This document shows positions 1 to 9,210 of a stretch of DNA of 35,136 bases, piece by piece. Positions within the stretch are counted from its first letter, which is position 1, and every line of letters begins with the position of its first letter. Under the pieces are notes generated by a model. It searched no databases. It worked only from the letters and a program-made list of their open reading frames with translations, and had not been told where the DNA came from. Position numbers and translations under genes: made by a program. Source of the stretch: Myxococcota bacterium (lineage in GTDB: Bacteria; Myxococcota_A; Polyangia; JAAYKL01); contig JALOQD010000008.1 in NCBI GenBank assembly GCA_025453525.1, positions 1-35,136 of the forward strand, written 5' to 3'.

Positions 1-87
1 TGTGGGCTTGAGCAGGTACTGCTCCTGTTCGCAGCGATTGGTCACGAAGTGAACCTGGTCCTCGAAGTGCATGCGTACGAGCCCCAT
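1..87 (-). CDS. REP-type (Y1, IS200-like) transposase, N-terminal fragment at window edge
   Basis: Only the first 29 codons are in the window; the gene continues off the left edge. The start ATG is preceded by AGGAGC at a normal distance, so this is a real gene start. The visible peptide includes HFVTNRCEQEQYLLKP, which resembles the first beta-strand region of the tyrosine (HUH/Y1) transposases associated with REP elements, where an F/H-V-T-x-R-C segment is followed by LL.P. The catalytic HUH and Tyr residues lie outside the window, so the family call rests on a short N-terminal match. Palindromic GGTGTCAGACCCC elements elsewhere in the window (11765, 13328, 13611) are the kind of sequence such proteins act on, but that link is inferred. 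Confidence 0.5.
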   Translation of the reverse strand, partial: MGLVRMHFEDQVHFVTNRCEQEQYLLKPT

Positions 88-392
88 GGTCGTTGCTCCT
101 GGTTCGCTGGCGCCTCCGCAGAACCGGCCACTGCAGCCTGTCTTAGTGCCCAGCTGTCCCGAATAACTCGGCCGCTTCTCCCCCAATGTTGACAACTTTC
201 TGCGACAAAATTTAAGGCGTCCGATATTCGCGAACAGTTACGAACTCTTCCGCTTGGGTGGGACACGGAGGTGGGACACGGAGGTCGCTGCGCCACCTCG
301 GCGGCGCCTCGCGAATGAGTGTCGCCGCCATCGATGTTTTGCGTTCATCCCAGTGGGTTCGTTTTTGGAGGAGAGCTTTTTTGGGGCAGGCT
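88..392. other. Intergenic stretch with one short tandem repeat
   Basis: Apart from the transposase ribosome-binding site on the minus strand and a perfect 2 x 13 bp tandem repeat at 258-283, nothing convincing is seen. The reading frames that cross it have no recognisable sequence. Confidence 0.6.
258..283. repeat. Perfect 2 x 13 bp tandem repeat
   Basis: The unit GTGGGACACGGAG occurs twice without interruption. It contains ACACGGA, the same core found in the degenerate repeat block at 13941-14046, so the two loci may share an origin; a chance match cannot be excluded for so short a core. Confidence 0.7.
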
Positions 393-770
393 CTAGCCTA
401 GGACGATGTCCAGGCAATCGGCGGCGTGCTGTTTGGCGCGAACGTCGCCAACCTTGATGGCCTGCTCGAGGTCGTGCATCCGCCTGTGAAGGTAGCGCAG
501 GGAGAGCGAATCGCTGCTCCGGGAGCGAGCGGGGATGGCAAAGGACATCATCAGCGCGGCGATGGTGGCGTGCACGCCGGACTGGACAAAGGCAAACCAC
601 ACCAACACGCCGAGGAGGAAATACACGAGCCAGTTGCGGACGCCGAGTCGGTTGGCGAGCAGAGCTAGAGCAAACACGAGTAGGCCTGCGAGGAGGCTCG
701 CGAGGGACAGCCCGTCCTGCACCAAACCTCGATCGACGCGTTCATGCGACTTCGCGGTGGTCGTTATCAT
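393..770 (-). pseudogene. nhaA: Remnant of an NhaA-type Na+/H+ antiporter
   Basis: The 125-codon open frame contains the unmistakable NhaA segment LANRLGVRNWLVYFLLGVLV followed by WFAFVQSGVHATIAALMM and an IPAR motif. These are the transmembrane helices just after the conserved Asp-Asp ion-binding region. Full-length NhaA has about 390 residues or more. Here both the N-terminal half, with the essential aspartates, and the C-terminal helices are missing. The frame stops right after KQHAADCLDIVLG and no continuation is found in the other minus-strand frames. There is no ribosome-binding site before the first Met at 770. It therefore looks like a decayed fragment next to a REP-type transposase rather than a functional transporter. 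The family assignment is strong; exact boundaries are not. Confidence 0.75.
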
Positions 771-1087
771 CCCGGAGGGTGAGCAGCTTCAGGCTTCAGT
801 GACAAAGCGTGAATCCGAGTGGAAATTGGACTGTCAGGCAAGAGCCAAACGCATTTTCATTCACTTCGACACCCAGCGAACGCCGTCTGATCCGCTTGGG
901 CTCCACTGCCCCCACACCCTGCATTGAAACGCCGCCGCAATTCACACGACCAGCCTGGAATGTTTTCCACTTTTGCCTAGAAACGCCTCTTGACCCGGGC
1001 CTGCGCCGCGGTTAACTGTGCCCCAGTTCGAGATTCCTGTGAATATTATTGCGAAATTCAGGCTGTTTTTATACAAGGAGACCCAAA
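771..1087. other. Intergenic leader, no gene seen
   Basis: About 317 bp between the NhaA remnant and the metalloprotease gene. No credible coding frame is present. A weak sigma70-like pair, TTGACC (990-995) and TTAACT (1012-1017) with a 16-bp spacer, could drive the downstream gene, but its -10 matches the consensus at only three positions. The ribosome-binding site AAGGAG for the gene at 1088 lies at the end of this stretch. Confidence 0.5.
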
Positions 1088-4000
1088 ATGCCGAAACGTA
1101 AGCTTTGGGGGATGATGGCCACGGCGCTGCTGACACTGGCCGTCGGCTGTGATGACGTTCAAGACACCAGGCGGGCGGATTCCAACCCGGCAAAAATCCA
1201 GCTCGCGCTCGACAACATGTACGAGCCACCAAAGGACATGACCCTCGTGCTCGTGGCCGACGACGGAGACTGGAAGTCCGTGGCCGAGGCGTTGGACGAG
1301 GTGGGAGGCAAGGCCCTGCATGTGTTGCCGCCACGTCTCATCGTGGCGCAGGTGCCTGCAGGCGCAGACCCGGTTCTTTCTCAAAGTGGCATGGCGAACC
1401 GGTTCGATCGGGCCCTGCTGGAAGGCGAGATCCCCAAAGCGACCGACGCCGAGACACGTTTCGCGCGGGTCTTCAACAACCGCTATTACCCGGTGAGCGT
1501 GCCCGAGGGCGAAAAGCTCATGATGCGCCATGTGGCCGTGCCGCCGGGCGAGCAGTGGGAGTCCGACGCGAAAGAGGAGTCTGCGCAGCGGGCGAAAAGC
1601 GCCATGGAGAAGGCCGCGACCACGCAGTCCGTTAATGACGATATCGCTTCGGAGTCTTGGCTGTACGTGCCGTACGCATCGGGCACGGTGGTCGTGTCGG
1701 TGTGGCTGCCCGAGTCCAACGGCGTGTCCGAGCCCTCCACCGAGGACTGGACCGAGGATCAGATCGCCGAGGTCTACCAGAAGATCCAGACCGCCCTCGA
1801 GGCGTTTGCTCGTCACGAGCCCAATAGCAAGCTGCGCTTTGTGCTGCACTACGAGTCAGCGCCGGACAGCGGCGGACTGCCTGGCACCATCGACCACGAT
1901 TGGGAGTTCGGCAAGCAAGCCCAGTGGGGCGAGGGCAACGAGCCTCGCTCCGTGGCCGCGCTGCTCGGCAAGGTCCTTCAACGCGACGTGGACACCGGCA
2001 ACAGCTGGGAGGCTTACCACGACTACCTGAACGGTCTGCGCGCTAGCTACAACGCGGACGCCGCCTTTGTCGTCATGGTGGCCTGCAATGGCAACTGGAC
2101 CGCTGGCCTGCGGGCGCACGCCTCCCTCTTTGGACCGAGCACCACGCTCCACAGCCTCAACGACTGGAACGTGTTCATGCACGAGTTTGGCCACATCTTC
2201 GGCGCTGGCGACGAGTACTGCCCAGACGCCTGCTGGTCACCGACCTCCATGCAAGGTTACCTCGGCTCCATCAACGCCAATGCCACGTATCAAGACGGCG
2301 GCCCAGGCATCAACAACGGCCGCGGCGAAGCCCAGCCCTCGCTCATGACCTACAATGTGGTCGACGCCCTCAACGGCTACACGCGATCGGCCCTCGGCTG
2401 GCTGGACTCGGACGGCGACGGTCTCGTCGAAGTGCGCGACACCCATCCGCGCTCTGACCTCGAGGCCGTGGTGTACCGAGGCGGCAGCGTCCACCTGCAG
2501 GGCTGGATCGTCGACGTGCCCCAGTCTTCCCTTTGGCTGACGCACTTTTCGGCCAACCGCATCACAAAGCTTCAGTACCGCTTTGCCGACATCGAGAACT
2601 CGCCCTGGTTCGAGGCGCCTCTCGCCGGACAGCAGCGCGGTCGCGAGCAGGTGAATGTCAATATCGGCACCCTGCCCTTTGGGGCTCACACCATCGAAGC
2701 GCGGGCCATCAACTCCGTGGGGAATGCGGAGCTCAAGCCCAAGCGGTTTGTCGTCGAGGGTTCTTCCTCTGCCACGGCTCCAAGGCTGAGACTCAAGAGC
2801 CCGCTCACCGTGGGAGGGCTCTCCACTCGCTTCTCTCTCGACGTGGCCTACCTAGATCTCGACGGCGACGCCGTGACCGTGGCCCTCGATCTCGACGCCG
2901 ACGGCGTGCTCGAGACCGTGATTCAAGATCCGTCCCAGCTCGCGGCCCTGCGCACCCTGCCGCTGCACGCTGGCCGCAACGTCATTCGCGCCATGGCCAC
3001 CGACAGCACCGGCCTATCCAGCTCTGCCGAGCTCACGCTTCTCGTGCTCGACGGCAATGCCCCCCCATCCGTCAACGTCGAAGGTCCCTCGAATCAAGTG
3101 AATGGCAGCTCTGAGGCAGCGGTACAACTGCGCGCCGCGGACGTGCTCGACCCCGAAGGCGAGCAGGTGCTCTACAACTGGATCGTGGAGGTCGCGGGCG
3201 ACCCCTACAACCCGGAGCGCCGCGAGACCGGCTTTGGCGAGAACGCCACCTTCGACACCACGCTGCGCACTCCGTCGCGCGTCGTGACCCATCCGTTCGA
3301 CCTTTCGAACGGCCCTGACGGCGAGATCCACCCCAGCCGCATCCGCGCCTTCGCGCTGTTACAGCGAAACGCGGTGGCCCTGGCTCTGGGCAAGGCTGGC
3401 GTCGCGGTGTTCGACATCTCCGATCGCAAGGCGCCTGTGCTGCTGAGCCACCTCGAGCTCGAGACCAGCGCCTATCATCTGTTCGCCCATGGCAATCGGC
3501 TCTTTGTGCTCGGCGGCCAACTCGCGATAGTCGACATTTCCAATCTGTCCGCGCCGCGAGAGCTCAAGCAGTGGAGGAGCACGATCTCGAGCGCCGTAAC
3601 CAAATTCGATGAGGCTCGAAAGATTATGAGCGATGGCTCGCCCACCTATCACGACCACTTTCAGCCACGCGACGAAAAGATCGCCGATGTCTCTGTCAAG
3701 GTCGTGGTAGACCACCCCGATCCCTCGAAGCTCACCATCGCTCTGGAGTCGGACAAGGAAGTGGGCCTCGGCTCCATCGTGCTGATGGACCAGAATCCCA
3801 AGGCCAAGAATCGCCGCACCTTCAACTTCAATCCCTCCAACACGCCCAACCTGGCCATTGCCATCGGCGCCTTCACTGGCGGCAACTGGAACGTCGTCGT
3901 GTACGACCAGAGTGAATACGAGCCCTCCGGAGATCCCACAACGACGGGGTCGCTCCTTTTCAGCCGCGTGCGCTTCGATACCGAGCATCGGGCCATTCCA

Positions 4001-5611
4001 GTTCTGCCGGGCGCCGGGCGGATCGTCGGCACGGTTCCCGGCAACGGCGTGGTCGTCGCGGGCCAGGGCATCCAAGTGATGGACGCCTCGCTTCCCAACT
4101 GGGCCACGCAGGCCTCTCTCGTCAGCGGTCACCCGGTCGTGGGCGCCGACCTCGTGAACAACATCGTGGTTGGTGCCGCCCTTTCCGAGAAGAAGCCCAT
4201 GGACGAAGAGCTCGAAGACAACGCCAAACAGACCTGGCCTGCTACCGGGAAGCTCTCCGGGCTGTTTGCCCTCGATCTGTCCTCTCCCTACTTCCCGCGG
4301 GTCAAGCGCACTGTGCCCACGAAGGTCGAGGAGCTCGTGCTGGTGGGCAGCCGGATGTACGCCACGCTCATCCTGCCCGACGCTCCCAAGGGCACGCCGC
4401 TCACCCTCGTTGGCAGCGTGTCGTCTTTCATTCGCGGTAAGTCCTACGAGCTCGGACGCACGGACCACAGAGTTCGCCGTGGCGCGTTTGGCGATGACTC
4501 GGAGCTATGGACCCTGAACGAAAATAGCCGGCTGTCGCGGCTCGACGTGAGCGACCCCAGGAGCGTCCTCCATCTAGAAACTATCGACGAGCCATACATG
4601 GAAGAGGTTCTGCGCCTCTCCGACCAGGAGATCCTCGGCCGAAACTGGGAGTCCACCTTCATCGCCAACCTCCAAGATCGCGTGAGCACGGTTTCCCGCG
4701 TGTATCAGGTGACTCTAGAGGCCAAGGATGACTCTGGCAGCGTGACCAAGAAGGTGAGAAACCTCCATGTGGTGCCCTATGCCCATGCTCCGTCCATCGT
4801 CAGTGTGGAAGTGGTCTCTGGCAAAGACGAGAACGACACCTACACTCTCGAGATGCGCGTCGAGGATCCAGACCTCGGCCACACCTGGGATCCGTATACT
4901 CTCGCCCGCGTTGATTTCGACGGCGACGGCGTGCTCGAGTCCCACTGGTTCTGGGGCGGGCAAGACGGGTTGGTGAACGTCTACCAGAAGTTCCCCTCTG
5001 CCGGCACCTACAACCTTCTGCTCGAGGCCCGCGATGGCTTTCTCGGTCGCTCCGAGCCCGTGAGCTTTACCGTGGTGGTTCCGCCCCACGTGGTCTTGCC
5101 CTGCGGCGGCAGCTACGGCGACCCCTGCGAAGCGGACGAGTTCTGTCAGCGTCTGGGCGAGCAGGCCTGCGACAAGGCCACGGTCGGCACGTGTCAACCG
5201 CTGTGGCAAAACTGCCCCAAGACCGAGATGGAGCAGCCAGCATGCGGGTGCAATGGCGTCACCTACCACCGGTCCTGCGACGCCTACTACGAAGGCGTGA
5301 ACGTGGCCTCTCTGGGCGAGTGCCCGGTCGTTTCGTGCACGACCAACAAAGACTGCACCTACGACAGGCAGTTCTGCTTCTTCGAGACCAACACCGAAGA
5401 TTTCACCCTGTCCTGCGGCAAGAGCGGCCCTGGCATCTGCCAGAAAATGCCCGAGCGTTGCTACATCATCTACCGCGGCGAGCAAGACGCTCGCATTCTC
5501 CCCCGCTGGGAAGTCTGCGGCTGCGACGGCCAGGTTTACAACAGCACCTGCGCGGCCAACATCAATGGCGTCTCTGTGCTCCACGACGGAGTGTGCCAAG
5601 AGCAGCCGTGA
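1088..5611 (+). CDS. Giant secreted zincin-type metalloprotease lipoprotein with C-terminal Kazal-like modules
   Basis: 1507 residues. The ATG at 1088 is preferred over an in-frame ATG 39 bp upstream because it follows AAGGAG and opens a lipoprotein signal peptide: KRK, a hydrophobic core, then AVGC with Cys21 and Asp at +2. HEFGHIFGAGDEY at 365-377 matches the extended zinc motif of HExGHxxG(x)xDEY metallopeptidases such as family M64. Two zinc-binding His, the catalytic Glu and a candidate third ligand are visible. A long middle part (about 430-1335) has DxDxDG-type stretches, Ig/PKD-like segments (the last at about 1235-1335) and at least two LVIVD-type repeats near 775-828 (VFDISDRKAPVLL, AIVDISNLSAPREL). 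From residue 1339 two Cys-rich Kazal-like modules follow, each with a CGC(N/D)G.xY..C core. Substrate is unknown. The inhibitor folds could restrain the enzyme itself or block host/prey proteases; that is inference. Confidence 0.8.
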   Translation: MPKRKLWGMMATALLTLAVGCDDVQDTRRADSNPAKIQLALDNMYEPPKDMTLVLVADDGDWKSVAEALDEVGGKALHVLPPRLIVAQVPAGADPVLSQSGMANRFDRALLEGEIPKATDAETRFARVFNNRYYPVSVPEGEKLMMRHVAVPPGEQWESDAKEESAQRAKSAMEKAATTQSVNDDIASESWLYVPYASGTVVVSVWLPESNGVSEPSTEDWTEDQIAEVYQKIQTALEAFARHEPNSKLRFVLHYESAPDSGGLPGTIDHDWEFGKQAQWGEGNEPRSVAALLGKVLQRDVDTGNSWEAYHDYLNGLRASYNADAAFVVMVACNGNWTAGLRAHASLFGPSTTLHSLNDWNVFMHEFGHIFGAGDEYCPDACWSPTSMQGYLGSINANATYQDGGPGINNGRGEAQPSLMTYNVVDALNGYTRSALGWLDSDGDGLVEVRDTHPRSDLEAVVYRGGSVHLQGWIVDVPQSSLWLTHFSANRITKLQYRFADIENSPWFEAPLAGQQRGREQVNVNIGTLPFGAHTIEARAINSVGNAELKPKRFVVEGSSSATAPRLRLKSPLTVGGLSTRFSLDVAYLDLDGDAVTVALDLDADGVLETVIQDPSQLAALRTLPLHAGRNVIRAMATDSTGLSSSAELTLLVLDGNAPPSVNVEGPSNQVNGSSEAAVQLRAADVLDPEGEQVLYNWIVEVAGDPYNPERRETGFGENATFDTTLRTPSRVVTHPFDLSNGPDGEIHPSRIRAFALLQRNAVALALGKAGVAVFDISDRKAPVLLSHLELETSAYHLFAHGNRLFVLGGQLAIVDISNLSAPRELKQWRSTISSAVTKFDEARKIMSDGSPTYHDHFQPRDEKIADVSVKVVVDHPDPSKLTIALESDKEVGLGSIVLMDQNPKAKNRRTFNFNPSNTPNLAIAIGAFTGGNWNVVVYDQSEYEPSGDPTTTGSLLFSRVRFDTEHRAIPVLPGAGRIVGTVPGNGVVVAGQGIQVMDASLPNWATQASLVSGHPVVGADLVNNIVVGAALSEKKPMDEELEDNAKQTWPATGKLSGLFALDLSSPYFPRVKRTVPTKVEELVLVGSRMYATLILPDAPKGTPLTLVGSVSSFIRGKSYELGRTDHRVRRGAFGDDSELWTLNENSRLSRLDVSDPRSVLHLETIDEPYMEEVLRLSDQEILGRNWESTFIANLQDRVSTVSRVYQVTLEAKDDSGSVTKKVRNLHVVPYAHAPSIVSVEVVSGKDENDTYTLEMRVEDPDLGHTWDPYTLARVDFDGDGVLESHWFWGGQDGLVNVYQKFPSAGTYNLLLEARDGFLGRSEPVSFTVVVPPHVVLPCGGSYGDPCEADEFCQRLGEQACDKATVGTCQPLWQNCPKTEMEQPACGCNGVTYHRSCDAYYEGVNVASLGECPVVSCTTNKDCTYDRQFCFFETNTEDFTLSCGKSGPGICQKMPERCYIIYRGEQDARILPRWEVCGCDGQVYNSTCAANINGVSVLHDGVCQEQP

Positions 5612-5776
5612 ACCCGCTCCTTGTGCTCTCCCTCCTGGCTTCTTTTTAGAAATTCACAGAATCCAAATCTTTCCTCTCTTGCGGTCGACGCTTATTGCCA
5701 TGTAACATTCCTTTGCCTGTCATTGCATGTTTAGTCATCTCTGCAGGCAGGTCATGCAACAAAGGAGCCTCTCGTT

Positions 5777-7414
5777 ATGAATACCAAGAGAACTCTCGGC
5801 ATACTGGCCGCTCTGCTCAGCGCCTGGGCCCTTTCGGGCTGCAATGGCGACACCCAGGCAGAGAATCCTGAGGATTCCGCCACTGCGGCAGACAACACAG
5901 ACCTCGAGACGAACTCAGACCACATTGGGGTCGAAACGGAAGAGGAGAGCGCGAGCGGCACTGCGGACACGAGCAGCGACGAGCCGAGCGCGACGAGCAC
6001 CGACACGCAGACCCAGGAAGAAGAGACCGACTCGTGCGACGCCCTCCTCGCGTCCCAGACTCCGCCAGTCTCGGATGACAACCCCATAAGCGCGCTCCTG
6101 CGCGCGCAGCTACCGCCGCCGGGCGACGACACGACAGACTCCGACATTATCGACACGAGCGGCTCGGACACGGGCGGCAGCATGGACACGGCAACCGCAT
6201 CCGAAACCGAAGAGCCTTTGGAGGGCGGCCTCGCAGGCTGGAACATCCTCGCCCCGGGCTATCCCAAGAACAACAATCTGGACCTGCTCAGCTTCGAGTG
6301 GGACTACTTCATGATTCACGACAAGGACGGCAAATTCACCGGCTCCATTGGCTACCTCATCGCCAACCCGCGCCACTCGACCATCTTCATTCCCGGTCTG
6401 TCGGAGCTCGTGCCCGCAGGCGGAAACACCGCGGTGGCCGGAAAATTCGAGGGCGGCGCCTTGCTGGCCAACTACCACAACTTCAAAGACAACTACCAAG
6501 CCTCGGGCCTGCGTCGCTCCTTTGAAGCAAAGGAACCGGACAGCGAGATCTTCTCGGCCCTCATTCCCGACCCAATGCAGAATGCGCTCTTGCTCCAGGG
6601 GCAGACCGAGAACTTCGCCTGGGACCTGGTGATCTCGCAGGAGTGGCCAGAGCTCACCGCGATCGAGGGCGACGGTGCGTTCGAGCCGATGACCGGCAGG
6701 GACGTGGGCGCCAACAGTGCGCTCTCCGTTCTCGGCGGCGAGGTGTGGACCGTTAACATGCTCTGGCCAAGGACCAAGGTCGTCGGCACGATCACGGATC
6801 TCAGCGATCCCCTAAGCCCCGTCACCGTGGACATCGACGGCCATGGCTATCGCGAGAACTCCCATGGGCGCTGGGCGTTCAATGCAGGTGGCTGGGACTT
6901 TGGCATCGTCTCCGACGAAGAAAAGCGGGTCATGTGGACCTGGCAGAGCTACCACCATGCCTCCACCAAGCTCGACTACGCCGACGTGGCTTTCTATGAC
7001 AACGAGCAACTGGTCATCGCCCACTTCGACGCCAAAAAGGGCGAGGTCGGCTGGTTCCACGACGACTGGAAGTTCGATGCAGCGGCGCGTCAGTGCATGC
7101 CCCAGAACACCGAAGTCCGCGCAGTGAATGGCGACTACATTATAGAAGCGAGCCTCACCATCGATGAGAATCAGGTGGCCATGCTGTCTGACGCCACACC
7201 CGCGACGCGCGCCTATGTCATCGAAATTCAATTCCCCAAGGTGACTGGCACCATCAAGCGGCGCTCCACGGGCGAGACGATCACCGCCTTCGCAGGACAG
7301 GGTGGCGGCGAGTTTTCCGTGTCGCGTCAACCCGCGAGCGTCACGCAGCGCAGCGACGAATGGTGCTATTGCTGGGGCTACAACAAATTCTCCTCTTCGA
7401 TGCCCAGCCCGTAG
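5777..7414 (+). CDS. Lipoprotein with acidic stalk and AttH/CrtC-like (lipocalin-fold) domain
   Basis: 545 residues; the ATG follows AAAGGAG. The signal peptide ends in a canonical lipobox, LSGC (Cys22). Residues 23 to about 145 form a low-complexity stalk rich in Asp, Glu, Ser and Thr, which would hold the domain away from the membrane. The rest resembles the AttH / hydroxyneurosporene-hydratase (CrtC) superfamily: an early FEWDYFMIHDKDGKFTGSI strand pair, a central GHGYRENSHGRW segment where family members have G.GYRDH.WG, then WDFG and a second beta-rich half. Several family members act on terpenoids or lipids, while others have no known activity. The reaction here cannot be read from the sequence. 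The usual Asp-His of the motif is replaced by Glu-Asn, with the His two residues on, so activity may be altered. It lies 165 bp after the metalloprotease and is followed by a terminator. Confidence 0.6.
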   Translation: MNTKRTLGILAALLSAWALSGCNGDTQAENPEDSATAADNTDLETNSDHIGVETEEESASGTADTSSDEPSATSTDTQTQEEETDSCDALLASQTPPVSDDNPISALLRAQLPPPGDDTTDSDIIDTSGSDTGGSMDTATASETEEPLEGGLAGWNILAPGYPKNNNLDLLSFEWDYFMIHDKDGKFTGSIGYLIANPRHSTIFIPGLSELVPAGGNTAVAGKFEGGALLANYHNFKDNYQASGLRRSFEAKEPDSEIFSALIPDPMQNALLLQGQTENFAWDLVISQEWPELTAIEGDGAFEPMTGRDVGANSALSVLGGEVWTVNMLWPRTKVVGTITDLSDPLSPVTVDIDGHGYRENSHGRWAFNAGGWDFGIVSDEEKRVMWTWQSYHHASTKLDYADVAFYDNEQLVIAHFDAKKGEVGWFHDDWKFDAAARQCMPQNTEVRAVNGDYIIEASLTIDENQVAMLSDATPATRAYVIEIQFPKVTGTIKRRSTGETITAFAGQGGGEFSVSRQPASVTQRSDEWCYCWGYNKFSSSMPSP

Positions 7415-7448
7415 CTTTTTCCAAGATATCCGAGTGAGTGCCTTGACC

Positions 7449-7475
7449 TTTGGCCCCTTCGGCCAAAAGCTTTTT
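7449..7475 (+). terminator. Rho-independent terminator after the AttH-like gene
   Basis: A perfect 7-bp stem, TTTGGCC / GGCCAAA, with a 5-nt loop (CCTTC) is followed after three bases by five T. It begins 34 bp past the stop codon of the upstream gene and separates it from the histidine kinase gene. Confidence 0.6.
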
Positions 7476-7534
7476 GCGTCAATCAATATTTCGAGGCCAG
7501 TGGCCTGACCCCTGCGACCAGGAGAGCCTAGAAG

Positions 7535-9082
7535 ATGTCAGCGCCTGGAACACCGGAAAAAAAAGAGACGTCACAGCGCCGCTCCGAGCAGGAAGCAAGC
7601 CGCCAGTTCGAAATCGCCGAGTACTTGCTCGGCACCATGGTGCAGGGCGTCATCGCCACCGTCGACGGGCTCGTCGTCGCCCTCAGTGCCAAGCTCGCTG
7701 GGCTCCTCGGGTATCAGTCCGACGAGCTCATCGGCAAGCCAGCGGCCACCATCATCGACTGCGACTGGATCGATGGCCCCAATGAGCAAAGCCATTGGGA
7801 GCTCCCCTGCGATGCACTAACGCGAGCTGGATGCCGCATCCCTGTTCATGTTCGGACCTCTCGAATCGAGCCTCACGATTCGGCGTTCGTGGCCATCGTG
7901 GCAAGCGCCGAACAGATCCCAAGCGCCCCTCCGGAGCCCAACGAGAGCATCGTCCGACTGCAAAAGCTCCAAAACCTCGGCACCCTGTCGCGAGGCATCG
8001 CGCACGACTTCAACAATCTCTTGCTCGGCATTCTCGGCAATGCGGATCTGGCCTTGCTCGAATCCAACGTGTCGTCACCGTCGATGGGCTATCTCATCGA
8101 CATCAAGACCACGGCCGAAAGAGCCACGGCCCTGTCCCATCAGCTCTTCGAGTTCTCTGACGACGACCCTCCTTCGCTGCAACCGGTTTGCCTCAACGAC
8201 CTCATCACCAGCATGCAGCAGCTCATCGATGTCGCGACCGGCCAGAGGGGGTTGCTCCGGCTGGATCTCGCGCCAGTTCTGCCCAAGGTGATGGCTGTTC
8301 CGAGCCAGTTGCAGCAGGTCATCTTGAGCCTTTCCACCAACGCCGCTGAGGCCATGGACCTCTCCCGTGGCTCCATTCGACTGACCACCAAAATGGTGGA
8401 GCCAGGCCACGAGGCTCTCGCCGCCATGCACCTACCGCTCGCGTCTAGCTATGTCTTGTTCGAAATCGAGGACAACGGTGAAGGGATTGCGAGCGATGCG
8501 GCACCCCATCTGTTCGAGCCCTTCTTTTCCACCAAGGGCGCTGGTCGCGGGCTCGGGCTCTTCGCTTCGCGCTCCATCGTGCAGTACCATCGCGGCGATC
8601 TCGCGGTCAAGCGCGCCCAAACCAAAGGCACGGTGGTCAGCATCGCCCTGCCCTCAGTGGCTTCGTCGCGAGCTCCTGCCATGCATCCGTCCCGAGTCGC
8701 GCCCAGCTGGAAAGGAAGCGGTACGGTGCTCGTGGTGGATGACGAGCACTTCATCCGCACCATCGTCCGCCAGATGCTCGAAAACATCGGGTTCAAGGTG
8801 GAGACCGCCTACGACGGCCAGGAAGCGGTCAATATGGTCCGCCGGGATCCCAAGGCCATCCGTCTCGTGCTCCTCGATCTGACCATGCCTCACATGGATG
8901 GAGAAAGCGCGTTTCGCGAAATCCGCAACATCACCCGCGATGTCAAGGTCGTCGTGATGAGCGGCTACCGCGCCAGAGACATCGCCGCACGCTTCGAAAC
9001 CACGCCGCCAGATGGCTTCATCCAGAAGCCGTTCGACACGCAGGACATCATGGAGACCATCAAGCGCGTGCTCGAGCCTTGA
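7535..9082 (+). CDS. Hybrid sensor histidine kinase (PAS-HisKA-HATPase-receiver), cytoplasmic
   Basis: 515 residues. The ATG is about 9 bp downstream of AGGAG. A PAS-like domain occupies about residues 20-115. The phosphoacceptor His is H157 in RGIAHDFNNLLLGILG, the H-box style typical of hybrid kinases with an HDFNN core. The ATPase domain is complete: N box ILSLSTNAAEAM (about 262-275), G1 EDNGEGI (from 312), F box LFEPFFSTK and G2 GAGRGLGL. A receiver domain fills the C-terminus (about 395-512), with acidic DDE, phosphoacceptor D448 in LLDLTMPHMDG and the conserved Lys in QKPFD. No membrane segment is visible, so the signal is probably intracellular. No response regulator or Hpt gene adjoins it. 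Its output partner is unknown. Confidence 0.9.
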   Translation: MSAPGTPEKKETSQRRSEQEASRQFEIAEYLLGTMVQGVIATVDGLVVALSAKLAGLLGYQSDELIGKPAATIIDCDWIDGPNEQSHWELPCDALTRAGCRIPVHVRTSRIEPHDSAFVAIVASAEQIPSAPPEPNESIVRLQKLQNLGTLSRGIAHDFNNLLLGILGNADLALLESNVSSPSMGYLIDIKTTAERATALSHQLFEFSDDDPPSLQPVCLNDLITSMQQLIDVATGQRGLLRLDLAPVLPKVMAVPSQLQQVILSLSTNAAEAMDLSRGSIRLTTKMVEPGHEALAAMHLPLASSYVLFEIEDNGEGIASDAAPHLFEPFFSTKGAGRGLGLFASRSIVQYHRGDLAVKRAQTKGTVVSIALPSVASSRAPAMHPSRVAPSWKGSGTVLVVDDEHFIRTIVRQMLENIGFKVETAYDGQEAVNMVRRDPKAIRLVLLDLTMPHMDGESAFREIRNITRDVKVVVMSGYRARDIAARFETTPPDGFIQKPFDTQDIMETIKRVLEP

Positions 9083-9210
9083 CGCAGAATAGGTCTTTAC
9101 AAGCGCGATCCAGGCCACATACATGAAGAAGGCTCGGCATCGAGCAGCGGCCCGGACTTTGGGCCCGGGCGGAATCGTGGCAGCTTGCTGGAGAACGGAC
9201 ACACAGTGGA

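Noticed and set aside
990-1017. Sigma70 promoter TTGACC-N16-TTAACT before the metalloprotease gene
   Set aside because: The -10 matches only three of six bases and the spacer is short; kept only as a remark.
3359-4468. 369-codon minus-strand frame inside the metalloprotease gene
   Set aside because: Antisense of a well-supported gene with no domain content of its own.
9140-9190. Terminator after the hybrid kinase (GCCCGG / CCGGGC hairpin)
   Set aside because: No T-run follows and the distance from the stop codon is large.
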